Positions 1 through 5,077 of a DNA stretch of 5,077 nucleotides are shown here, one piece after another (within the stretch, counting starts at the first letter, position 1; each line of letters starts with the position of its first letter). Made by a program: the position numbers and the translations under genes. Under the pieces are notes generated by a model that searched no databases, was not told where the DNA came from, and worked only from the letters and a program-made list of their open reading frames with translations. Source of the DNA: an uncultured Desulfobacterales bacterium (lineage in GTDB: Bacteria; Desulfobacterota; Desulfobacteria; Desulfobacterales; UBA11574); assembly GCA_937925895.1 (NCBI GenBank), contig CALANC010000136.1, positions 1-5,077 on the forward strand, in the 5' to 3' direction.

Positions 1-2
1 TA

Positions 3-674
3 GCCGATTACGGATATACCCCTGATGTTGAGTCGACAAATTCCACCCATTTAGAGACAAAACACACCCTTGCCCAACGGGACAGCGACCTGCGCTTTGT
101 TCAGCGTCTGGCTCGCAGAAATGGTTTTCTATTCTGGATAACCTGCAATGAGCTGGGGATTGAAACTGCTCATTTTAAACGCCCACCCCTGGATGGAAGT
201 GCCGCAGCAGATCTTGTAATCAATTTAAAATCTCCCAGTCTACCATCGATTGACATCAATTGGGACGTTGAGCGACCCACGAGTGTCATTGGAATGCAAA
301 TGGATTTGAATAATAAGGAAAATATAGACGGTGCCGTTGCTAAGACATCTCAAACAATATTGGGCAAGCAGAGTCTTATGGACATCACCGGTGATATCAG
401 ATCCGTGCATCTTGCGACTCCGGTAGATGATTCCGGTGACCTGCTCTCACGTGGTGAAGGGGTATTAATAGAATCAGATTGGTTTATTCACGCATCCTGT
501 CAGACAGATTTAATCACTCTGGGCAAACCCGTGCGAGCCCATACGATTGCAGAATTGCGCGGCGCAGGAAGTCGCTACAGCGGAAAATATTTTACAGCCG
601 GGATAAACCATTCCATAGATGCTGAAAATCATCGAATGAATCTTGAGTTGGTTCGTAACGGTTGGGGTGCTTAA
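3..674 (+). CDS. Phage late control gpD-like spike hub protein, 5' end missing
   Basis: The frame is open from the window edge to a TAA at 672-674 and gives 223 residues, so the start codon lies upstream. The protein resembles the gpD / VgrG N-terminal (gp27-like) hub family. Near nt 75-140 it has the characteristic segment QRDSDLRFVQRLARRNGF followed by a hydrophobic FWI, matching the family pattern 'sD..FiqrLA...G'. The tail at about nt 570-671 (GSRYSGKYF, then HSID and LVRNGWG) matches the conserved end of stand-alone gpD proteins in eCIS loci. Family knowledge: gpD-like proteins trimerise as the hub between inner tube and spike. The protein ends one base before the OB-fold spike gene, so hub and spike are separate polypeptides here, unlike Afp8/Pvc8 and T6SS VgrG. 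The first in-frame ATGs (294 and 300) are internal and would delete the conserved segment, so they are not the real start. About the C-terminal half to two thirds of a typical protein is present. Confidence 0.88.
   Translation, partial: ADYGYTPDVESTNSTHLETKHTLAQRDSDLRFVQRLARRNGFLFWITCNELGIETAHFKRPPLDGSAAADLVINLKSPSLPSIDINWDVERPTSVIGMQMDLNNKENIDGAVAKTSQTILGKQSLMDITGDIRSVHLATPVDDSGDLLSRGEGVLIESDWFIHASCQTDLITLGKPVRAHTIAELRGAGSRYSGKYFTAGINHSIDAENHRMNLELVRNGWGA
664..669 (+). promoter_or_regulatory. Ribosome binding site that decides the spike gene start
   Basis: A GGGGTG stretch lies 6 bases before the ATG at 676 and within the last codons of the gpD-like gene. It supports ATG 676 over the in-frame TTG at 643, which would overlap the upstream gene by 32 bases and add an 11-residue extension before the ATG. 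Placing the site inside the upstream gene suggests the hub and spike proteins are translationally coupled. Confidence 0.55.
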
Positions 675-675
675 A

Positions 676-1380
676 ATGGATGAAACCTATAGTGATCAGG
701 TTGTCGATTGGATTCGGAACCGATACTTCGGGAAATACCGGGGTATAGTCACGGACAACCAAGACCCGACCAACCGTGCCCGCATCAAGGTGCTCATCCC
801 GGCAGTGCTGGACGGACAGGAAATATGGGCAATGCCATGTGTTCCGTATGCCGGGGAACGAATGGGATCCTATATGCTACCCGCGATCGGATCGGGCCTC
901 TGGATTGAATTTGAAGGAGGGGACCCAAGTTATCCTATTTGGACGGGATGTTTTTGGGAAAATGAGGAGCTGCCAAAGGACAACAAGGGAACGGAAGCCA
1001 CCCCTCCGCTTAAGATAATAAGGTCTGAGAGCGGTTTGATGTTAACCATGGATGATAATGGGCAAGAAATAACTGTCAGCGATGAGAATGGGGAAAATCT
1101 TTTAATCATAGAGGTTGGCAAGGGACAAATAACAATCAAGGGTAATATAAAGGCTGTTGTTGAAGCCCCACAAATAGAACTGGTTGAAAATGCCACACAT
1201 CCGGTTGTCTTTGGTGATGATATGCTGCAATTTTTGAGTCAATTTGTAATGAATTTCAATACGCACTTGCACCCGGGCCAACTTGCAATGGGCGTTTTTC
1301 CCGTGACACCAATGATTCCGGCAGTGCAAAATCCGCTTCCACAGATTTCTATGTTATCAACAGTAGTCAAGTCCGGTTAA
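676..1380 (+). CDS. Baseplate spike protein, gp5/gpV-type OB fold (phage_base_V-like)
   Basis: This 234-residue protein is the probable piercing spike. Residues 18-94 form a gp5-type OB-fold domain: it opens with FGKYRGIV, contains the NRARIKVLIPA strand, GSGLWIEFEGGDPSYPIW, and ends with GCFW. Residues 112-180 are short alternating beta strands (for example LLIIEV, QITIKG, KAVVEA, QIELVE) that probably form a trimeric beta-helix needle. A VFGDDM segment at 178-183 leads into a short helix, then FNTHLHPG with H197 and H199, and a Pro-rich tail. Family knowledge: this layout (OB fold, beta prism, HxH near the tip) is found in phage spikes such as P2 gpV, where the histidines bind an iron ion. 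Iron binding here is inference. There is no lysozyme domain like that of T4 gp5, and no effector extension. ATG 676 is preferred over TTG 643 because of GGGGTG at 664-669. It follows the gpD-like gene by one base, consistent with the two proteins acting as a stoichiometric hub-spike complex. Confidence 0.9.
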   Translation: MDETYSDQVVDWIRNRYFGKYRGIVTDNQDPTNRARIKVLIPAVLDGQEIWAMPCVPYAGERMGSYMLPAIGSGLWIEFEGGDPSYPIWTGCFWENEELPKDNKGTEATPPLKIIRSESGLMLTMDDNGQEITVSDENGENLLIIEVGKGQITIKGNIKAVVEAPQIELVENATHPVVFGDDMLQFLSQFVMNFNTHLHPGQLAMGVFPVTPMIPAVQNPLPQISMLSTVVKSG

Positions 1381-1390
1381 AGGATAAATC

Positions 1391-1855
1391 ATGTCAAACA
1401 ATCAAGATAAAGGATTTAAAGCAGGTACGGTTAGGGATCCATCCAATAGCATGGCACAGGCTATGGAAGAAGCATTTAGAATTGAATGGAGTCGAAGGGG
1501 TTTGCCTTTACCCGATATTGGCCATGAAGATCGTCTTTTGTTTTTTTGTGCAATTGCCCAGGGGGTGATCAGACATATGGTAGAAAAATCCGGAGAAGCA
1601 TTTAAGCTTTACGTACTCGCAGACCAGGTAGTCGGTCAAAACAAAACCGGAGAAAAAGAAGGTGAACTGATAACATCGGATAACCCTGAAGAAATAGATG
1701 TCACAACTGATTTTGGATATTATTATGGCGGTTTGTACAAAATAGAAAAAAATGAGGCTATTGTTCAGCAGCATGAGGATAAAAAGGTTGTAAGCGAAGG
1801 GCGACCGGAAATTGTAGAGGTTAATTATAAAGGTGATCTGTATGGTGTTAGCTAA
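1391..1855 (+). CDS. Uncharacterised 154-residue protein between spike and gp25 genes
   Basis: I do not recognise a named family. The start ATG has AGGA at 1381-1384, six bases upstream, and follows the spike gene by 10 bases, so the gene is a genuine operon member. Residues 1-20 are polar. Residues about 18-75 look globular and largely helical (SMAQAMEEAFRIEW, PLPDIGHEDRLLFFCAIAQG, then a helix ending FKLYVL). From about residue 82 the protein is charged and low in hydrophobics, rich in E, K and D, with a GYYYGGLY patch at 109-116 and short beta-like pieces (EIVEVNY-type) at the end. There is no signal peptide and no convincing transmembrane segment. FFCAIAQGVI is a short amphipathic or buried helix. 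No PAAR signature is seen. Its place inside the baseplate block suggests a structural accessory, a hub/spike chaperone or an assembly factor, but this rests on context alone. Confidence 0.75.
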   Translation: MSNNQDKGFKAGTVRDPSNSMAQAMEEAFRIEWSRRGLPLPDIGHEDRLLFFCAIAQGVIRHMVEKSGEAFKLYVLADQVVGQNKTGEKEGELITSDNPEEIDVTTDFGYYYGGLYKIEKNEAIVQQHEDKKVVSEGRPEIVEVNYKGDLYGVS

Positions 1856-1884
1856 TGCTAAGACAGAGAATCGTTAATGAATAA
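1855..1884 (+). other. Nine-codon micro-ORF bridging the gene 3 stop and gp25 start
   Basis: An ATG at 1855-1857 overlaps the last base of the gene 3 stop (TAATG) and reads nine codons (MLRQRIVNE) to a TAA at 1882-1884, just inside the gp25-like gene, whose ATG is at 1877. It has no clear ribosome site of its own. If ribosomes finishing gene 3 reinitiate here, they would stop beside the gp25 start and could reload there, as in a coupling leader. This may equally be chance, since such short ORFs are common. Confidence 0.15.
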
Positions 1885-2254
1885 ATTAGAAGCCCACATT
1901 AAATTTCCCATTTCTATCGATAGTAATAGCGGAGCATTAGCAGCGGAGCACGATTATGATGCCTATGTAAAACAGTTGATGAAGCAGGTGCTTCTTACGA
2001 ATCAAGGTGAACGCGTTAATCGGCCCGACTTTGGATGCGGGCTTCGACAGATGGTATTTATGCCGCTAAATGAAGCCACAAGCAGCTTGACTCAGGTAAC
2101 AATTTATCAGGCTTTAGAAAAATGGATAGGCTCTTTAATTATAGTAAATGAGGTCGAGGTGAAATCACAAGAATCCACTCTTTATATTGAAATAAACTAC
2201 ACCATTAGATCGCGAGGCGAAAAAAGATATTTAAACTTAGAGGTCAATTATTAA
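1877..2254 (+). CDS. gp25-like baseplate wedge protein (GPW/gp25 family, Afp9-like)
   Basis: This 125-residue protein matches the GPW/gp25 family in size and signature. The diagnostic core is at residues 40-56: LTNQGERVNRPDFGCGL, the family's 'T..GeR..rP.fG.gL' motif, followed by VFMPLNE. An amphipathic helix precedes it (YDAYVKQLMKQVLL, residues 27-40). The C-terminal half is beta-rich and ends with a conserved-looking NYTIRSRGEKRYLNLEV segment. Family knowledge: T4 gp25, TssE of T6SS and Afp9/Pvc9 are wedge components that contact the first sheath ring and help nucleate sheath assembly. The start is secure because an in-frame stop lies at 1859-1861 and ATG 1877 is the first start after it, with a weak AGAGAA at 1865-1870 as ribosome binding site. 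The stop overlaps the next start by one base (TAATG), indicating translational coupling with the J-like gene. Confidence 0.92.
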   Translation: MNKLEAHIKFPISIDSNSGALAAEHDYDAYVKQLMKQVLLTNQGERVNRPDFGCGLRQMVFMPLNEATSSLTQVTIYQALEKWIGSLIIVNEVEVKSQESTLYIEINYTIRSRGEKRYLNLEVNY

Positions 2255-4734
2255 TGACAGTACCCAACCGTCTAAATGAATTGAAAAATCAAACTGAGTT
2301 GACCGGATTGAATTTTGTTTTTGTCGGTGATTCCAAGTTTGATGGAAAAGGCTTTTTAGTTAACCTCCATCTTTATTTTCATCCGACTAAAAAAACTGAG
2401 TCGGGACCAGTAGAAAAGAAGCCAAAACAGATTCTGGGTCCGGATCCTTTGGAAAATGAGAAAATTATCATTCAATCAGTTGTGGATAAGAACAGTCCCC
2501 CATTGCAGATAAAAGATAATAAATGGGAGAAAGATTACTTAAAAATCGCTGTCTATCTTACTCCCGATAATGCATTTGGAGAATATTATTTAAGAATCGA
2601 TCATTCCAAGATTGACGACTATTTTAATACCGTACAATTTAATTTCCAGGCCGGATGTGAATTTGATGTAGATTGTAAACCTGATACTGCACTTGATGCA
2701 AATGATGCACAAAAGGACTATCCCGTAGATTATCTTGCAAGAGACTTTTACAGTTTCCGGCAGGCACTGCTGGAGTTTGCCAATCTTAAATATCCTCAAT
2801 GGGAAGACCGATTTGAAGCAGATGTTGGTATTATGCTGATTGAGGTGATGAGTGCCCTGGGAGACGAATTGGCTTATTATCAGGATTGTATCGGCCGGGA
2901 AGCGCATCTCGAGACGGCCTCTATGCGGCGTTCTGTTAGACGACACGCAAGGCTAGTAGATTACAGCATGCATGACGGCCTGGCGGCATCGACTTTATTA
3001 TGTGTTCAGGCTAAAAAAGACGGTTCAATCAAAGCGGGTGCAAAGGTTTGCGATTCTACTGGCGACATAGTTTTTGAAATCGGCAATGGAATAAATGAAT
3101 CTTTGGAAGAGAGGGCCTATGAGGTTAAAAGAGACAGAAATGAGCTTTTTCCGTACATCTGGGACGAGGATGACATATGGTTGCCAGCTGAATTAAATCA
3201 ACTGTTTCTCGAGGGACGAAAAAAAAAGCTTTTGTCGAAAGGTGACTGGATAATGCTGGAGGAAGACACTGATGACCTTTCCCGTGCCCAGCATCAGATT
3301 GTTGTTCAGCTCAAAAATGATCCAGTAATAAAACTGGATAAGTTGTTTAACAAATATACGACACGCATTGAATGGCATCAGCATCAGACACAGAATAAGG
3401 ATATCTATCTAAAGGGACTTAAGATTCGTGGAAACATTCTACCTGCAACCGCCGGCAAAACGGTTTCGAAATATTTTTCCGCGGGAGCTTTACCTGCAAA
3501 ATATCCCGCAAAGATAGATGGTAATGATATTTTCAGGGCCGTGGAACGTGAAGGGCCAAACACCAGCATAATTTACCTGCTCAGTCTGGAGGAAACAGAA
3601 AACAACAGACTGGCTTTTCTGGAAAAGGACTTTGGGGGTGAAAATCCCAGGGGGGCGAGAGCAGAGGTTAAACTTAAAGAAATAGAATACAAGAATAACG
3701 CCTGGCACGAGAAAACAACCGTGAAGTGGCAGTGGACAAGATCATTCTTTGGCGATGAATTTGCACAGCGCTCTTCATCACAATCAACAGATCCTCATTT
3801 TACCCTCGATGATGGGATTTACAAAAAGGTTGTTACATACAACCATGAAGGAAAAGAAATAATTCACACAGACCTTGCTTCAGGCAACGGCTATACCGTT
3901 AGATTCGGAGATGGTGAATTCGGGCTGCAGCCTAAAGAAGGCGCTGTCTTTAAAGTCAGCTATCGAGTGATTTCAAAGGGAAACTCGAATGTGAATCAAA
4001 ATACTCTTGTTCATTTCGATTCCAACCACGATGATCTTATTGGATACATCCGCAACCCGTTTCCAGTGTCAAACGCTGTTGAGGCCGAGACCGTAGAAGA
4101 GGTTAAACACAAGGCGCCATATGAATATCAATTAGAGGCGTTTCGAGCCGTTACGCGTGATGATTATGCCAGCGCGGCTAAACAACTAGAATGGGTCCAA
4201 AGAGCCGGAGCAACATTTAGATGGACCGGAAGCTGGCTTTCAACTTTTGTTACAGCAGATCCAAAGGGGGCCATTCATATTGAGGATAATCAGAAAAAGA
4301 AACTGACTGCAATTTTAGACCGCTATCGACAAGCCGGGCGAGAGGTTTATGTAAATGATCCAATATACGCTGATCTCGACATCGAAATAAATATCTGTGC
4401 TGAAGCAGATGCCTATCCCAGCGAGGTAAAGGAGAGGGTTGTTATTGCGCTCGCGGGAGATGAAAAAAAAGGTTCGGAAAGCGGATTTTTTGCACCGGAC
4501 AATTTTACATTTGGCTCTTCACTTCGACTCGGGGATTTGGAAAGCAGAATTAAAAGCGTTGAAGGTGTTAAAGCGTTAAAGTCCATTAAAATCGGTCGTC
4601 GTGGGTGGCATGAACCCAGAATTGTGACCGATTTAACTTATGATGTGGAAATGAATGAAATCATTCGACTTGAAAACGATCCGCGCAATCCTGATCGAGG
4701 ATCATTGACGATCAATGCGAAGAATGGGGCATGA
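2254..4734 (+). CDS. Large baseplate J-like assembly protein (gp6/Afp11-type wedge)
   Basis: This 826-residue protein resembles the 'putative baseplate assembly protein' family found in eCIS loci. The N-terminal 1-130 is a beta-rich domain ending in QAGCEFDVDCKP (132-143) with its cysteine pair. The signature block follows: YPVDYLARDFYSFR (156-169), DVGIMLIE to YYQD (190-211), and MRRSVRRHARLVDY (224-237). A middle region carries LFPYIWDEDD (298-307) and GDWIMLEED (330-338), both typical of the long family members. RFGDGEFG (550-557) begins the J-like part. RAVTRDDY (631-638) and GFFAPDNFTFG (744-754) are conserved C-terminal motifs. Family knowledge: the equivalent proteins (T4 gp6, P2 gpJ, Afp11/Pvc11) form the inner wedge ring around the hub and change shape on firing. 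The start overlaps the gp25 stop by one base, with AGAGG at 2239-2243. An A9 run at 3219-3227 encodes part of a Lys cluster. No membrane segment is seen. Confidence 0.9.
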   Translation: MTVPNRLNELKNQTELTGLNFVFVGDSKFDGKGFLVNLHLYFHPTKKTESGPVEKKPKQILGPDPLENEKIIIQSVVDKNSPPLQIKDNKWEKDYLKIAVYLTPDNAFGEYYLRIDHSKIDDYFNTVQFNFQAGCEFDVDCKPDTALDANDAQKDYPVDYLARDFYSFRQALLEFANLKYPQWEDRFEADVGIMLIEVMSALGDELAYYQDCIGREAHLETASMRRSVRRHARLVDYSMHDGLAASTLLCVQAKKDGSIKAGAKVCDSTGDIVFEIGNGINESLEERAYEVKRDRNELFPYIWDEDDIWLPAELNQLFLEGRKKKLLSKGDWIMLEEDTDDLSRAQHQIVVQLKNDPVIKLDKLFNKYTTRIEWHQHQTQNKDIYLKGLKIRGNILPATAGKTVSKYFSAGALPAKYPAKIDGNDIFRAVEREGPNTSIIYLLSLEETENNRLAFLEKDFGGENPRGARAEVKLKEIEYKNNAWHEKTTVKWQWTRSFFGDEFAQRSSSQSTDPHFTLDDGIYKKVVTYNHEGKEIIHTDLASGNGYTVRFGDGEFGLQPKEGAVFKVSYRVISKGNSNVNQNTLVHFDSNHDDLIGYIRNPFPVSNAVEAETVEEVKHKAPYEYQLEAFRAVTRDDYASAAKQLEWVQRAGATFRWTGSWLSTFVTADPKGAIHIEDNQKKKLTAILDRYRQAGREVYVNDPIYADLDIEINICAEADAYPSEVKERVVIALAGDEKKGSESGFFAPDNFTFGSSLRLGDLESRIKSVEGVKALKSIKIGRRGWHEPRIVTDLTYDVEMNEIIRLENDPRNPDRGSLTINAKNGA

Positions 4735-5077
4735 ACTCTTTTAAAAATAAAACCAATAAATGCCTGAGCGGCGCCAATGCTTATTCTGCCAACAATTCTA
4801 TCCATGAGGGCCTTTCCTCTATTCCAAGGCAGATTGCAACGTTTAATGAATTCAGAATAGCCATGCTTTCAGACATTCGAACTATGGACGCTTTGAAGGA
4901 TTGGCGTACTGGGAACAGCAATGATTTAGGCACCATGTTGATGGAAATGTGGGCTTGCGTCTGTGATGCATTGGCGTTTTATGATGAGGTTATTGCCCAC
5001 GAATCTTACATCCGGACCGCTCGAAGAAGAAGATCACTCAGGAAATTAGCAGGGCTTCTGGGCTACGTGCCGAGACC
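4731..5077 (+). CDS. Second baseplate J-like protein (Afp12-like), 3' end missing
   Basis: The ATG at 4731 overlaps the preceding TGA (ATGA), and 115 codons are visible before the window ends. GGGG at 4726-4729 is too close to be an ideal ribosome site, so coupling to the upstream gene probably drives initiation. The N-terminal 25 residues are polar and Asn/Ser rich. Residues 29-60 (SSIPRQIATFNEFR and onwards) are the lead-in typical of the second large eCIS baseplate protein. Residues 65-112 contain LMEMWACVCDALAFYDE, an ESYIRTARRRRSLRKL basic helix and GLLGYVPR. This 48-residue block aligns without gaps to residues 190-237 of the upstream J-like protein, with about 20 identities by hand count, including the D-x-L-A-x-Y core and the RRS-x-R. 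Family knowledge: Afp11 and Afp12-type proteins pair to build each wedge, so a large protein continuing beyond the window is expected. Confidence 0.85.
   Translation, partial: MNSFKNKTNKCLSGANAYSANNSIHEGLSSIPRQIATFNEFRIAMLSDIRTMDALKDWRTGNSNDLGTMLMEMWACVCDALAFYDEVIAHESYIRTARRRRSLRKLAGLLGYVPR

Noticed and set aside
294..674. A complete 126-residue gene starting at ATG 294
   Set aside because: The same frame is open back to the window edge and carries the conserved gpD-family segment at nt 75-140, so 294 is an internal Met and the gene is a 5' partial.
643..675. TTG 643 as start of the spike protein
   Set aside because: It would overlap the gpD-like gene by 32 bases without a good ribosome site, whereas ATG 676 has GGGGTG six bases upstream and follows the previous stop by one base.
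657..680. Programmed +1 frameshift fusing the gpD-like and gp5-like proteins
   Set aside because: A +1 shift near the TAA would fuse the two proteins, but there is no recognisable slippery site or stimulatory element. The gpD-like C-terminus looks complete and the spike has its own ATG and ribosome site.
708..1018. Two extra + strand ORFs inside the spike gene
   Set aside because: Their translations show no family features and they lie wholly inside the well-supported OB-fold coding frame.
930..1329. Minus-strand ORFs opposite the spike gene
   Set aside because: They are antisense shadows of a conserved coding region, with low-complexity Ser/Ile/Cys-rich translations and no supporting context.
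1508..1774. Minus-strand 88-residue ORF opposite gene 3
   Set aside because: It is Phe/Ile/Tyr-rich, as expected from the complement of Lys/Glu-rich sequence, and runs against the operon.
1391..1855. Gene 3 as the PAAR spike-tip protein
   Set aside because: The front half reads as helical and the back half as charged, with none of the short beta, Gly/Pro/His-rich repeats expected of a PAAR domain.
1856..1876. A promoter or terminator in the largest intergenic gap
   Set aside because: Only 21 bases are present, with no hairpin, T run or credible -35/-10 pair.
2590..3708. Three minus-strand ORFs opposite the large J-like gene
   Set aside because: The sense frame carries clear family motifs across the region, and the antisense translations show none.

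Overview
The window is a stretch of a contractile phage-tail-like injection system cluster, most likely an extracellular contractile injection system (eCIS; the Afp/PVC/MAC-type family). Six genes lie head to tail on the + strand with almost no intergenic DNA, and all the recognisable ones are baseplate and spike components. Moderate to low GC, an ATGA and a TAATG stop/start junction, and several visible Shine-Dalgarno sequences indicate a bacterial chromosome. The taxon cannot be fixed from this sequence. A Gram-negative such as a deltaproteobacterium is a guess, not a finding. No phage lysis, capsid, terminase or integrase gene is visible, but the window is too short for that to exclude a prophage tail module.

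Layout: (1) 3-674, the C-terminal 223 residues of a phage late control gpD-like spike hub; (2) 676-1380, a gp5/gpV-like OB-fold spike with a beta-rich C-terminal tail; (3) 1391-1855, a small conserved-looking protein I do not recognise; (4) 1877-2254, a gp25-like baseplate wedge protein; (5) 2254-4734, a large baseplate J-like (gp6/Afp11-type) assembly protein; (6) 4731 to the window end, the N-terminal 115 residues of a second baseplate J-like protein (Afp12-like position).

How they work together (family knowledge plus inference): the gpD-like and gp5-like proteins should form the central hub and membrane-piercing spike at the end of the inner tube. The gp25-like protein joins the sheath to the baseplate, and the two J-like proteins build the wedges around the hub. 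In Afp/PVC the hub and spike are one polypeptide (Afp8/Pvc8), while here they are two genes, as in P2-like phages. In Afp/PVC a PAAR-type tip gene sits between gp25 and the first J protein. Here that junction is a 1-base overlap, so any separate PAAR gene must lie elsewhere, and the unknown small gene 3 is an extra between spike and gp25.

Sheath, tube, LysM, ATPase, tape measure, fibre and effector genes are not in the window and would be expected in the flanks. No gap of 300 bases without a gene exists, and I see no RNA gene, terminator, insertion sequence, CRISPR array or clear promoter. The genes are probably cotranscribed from a promoter upstream of the window.
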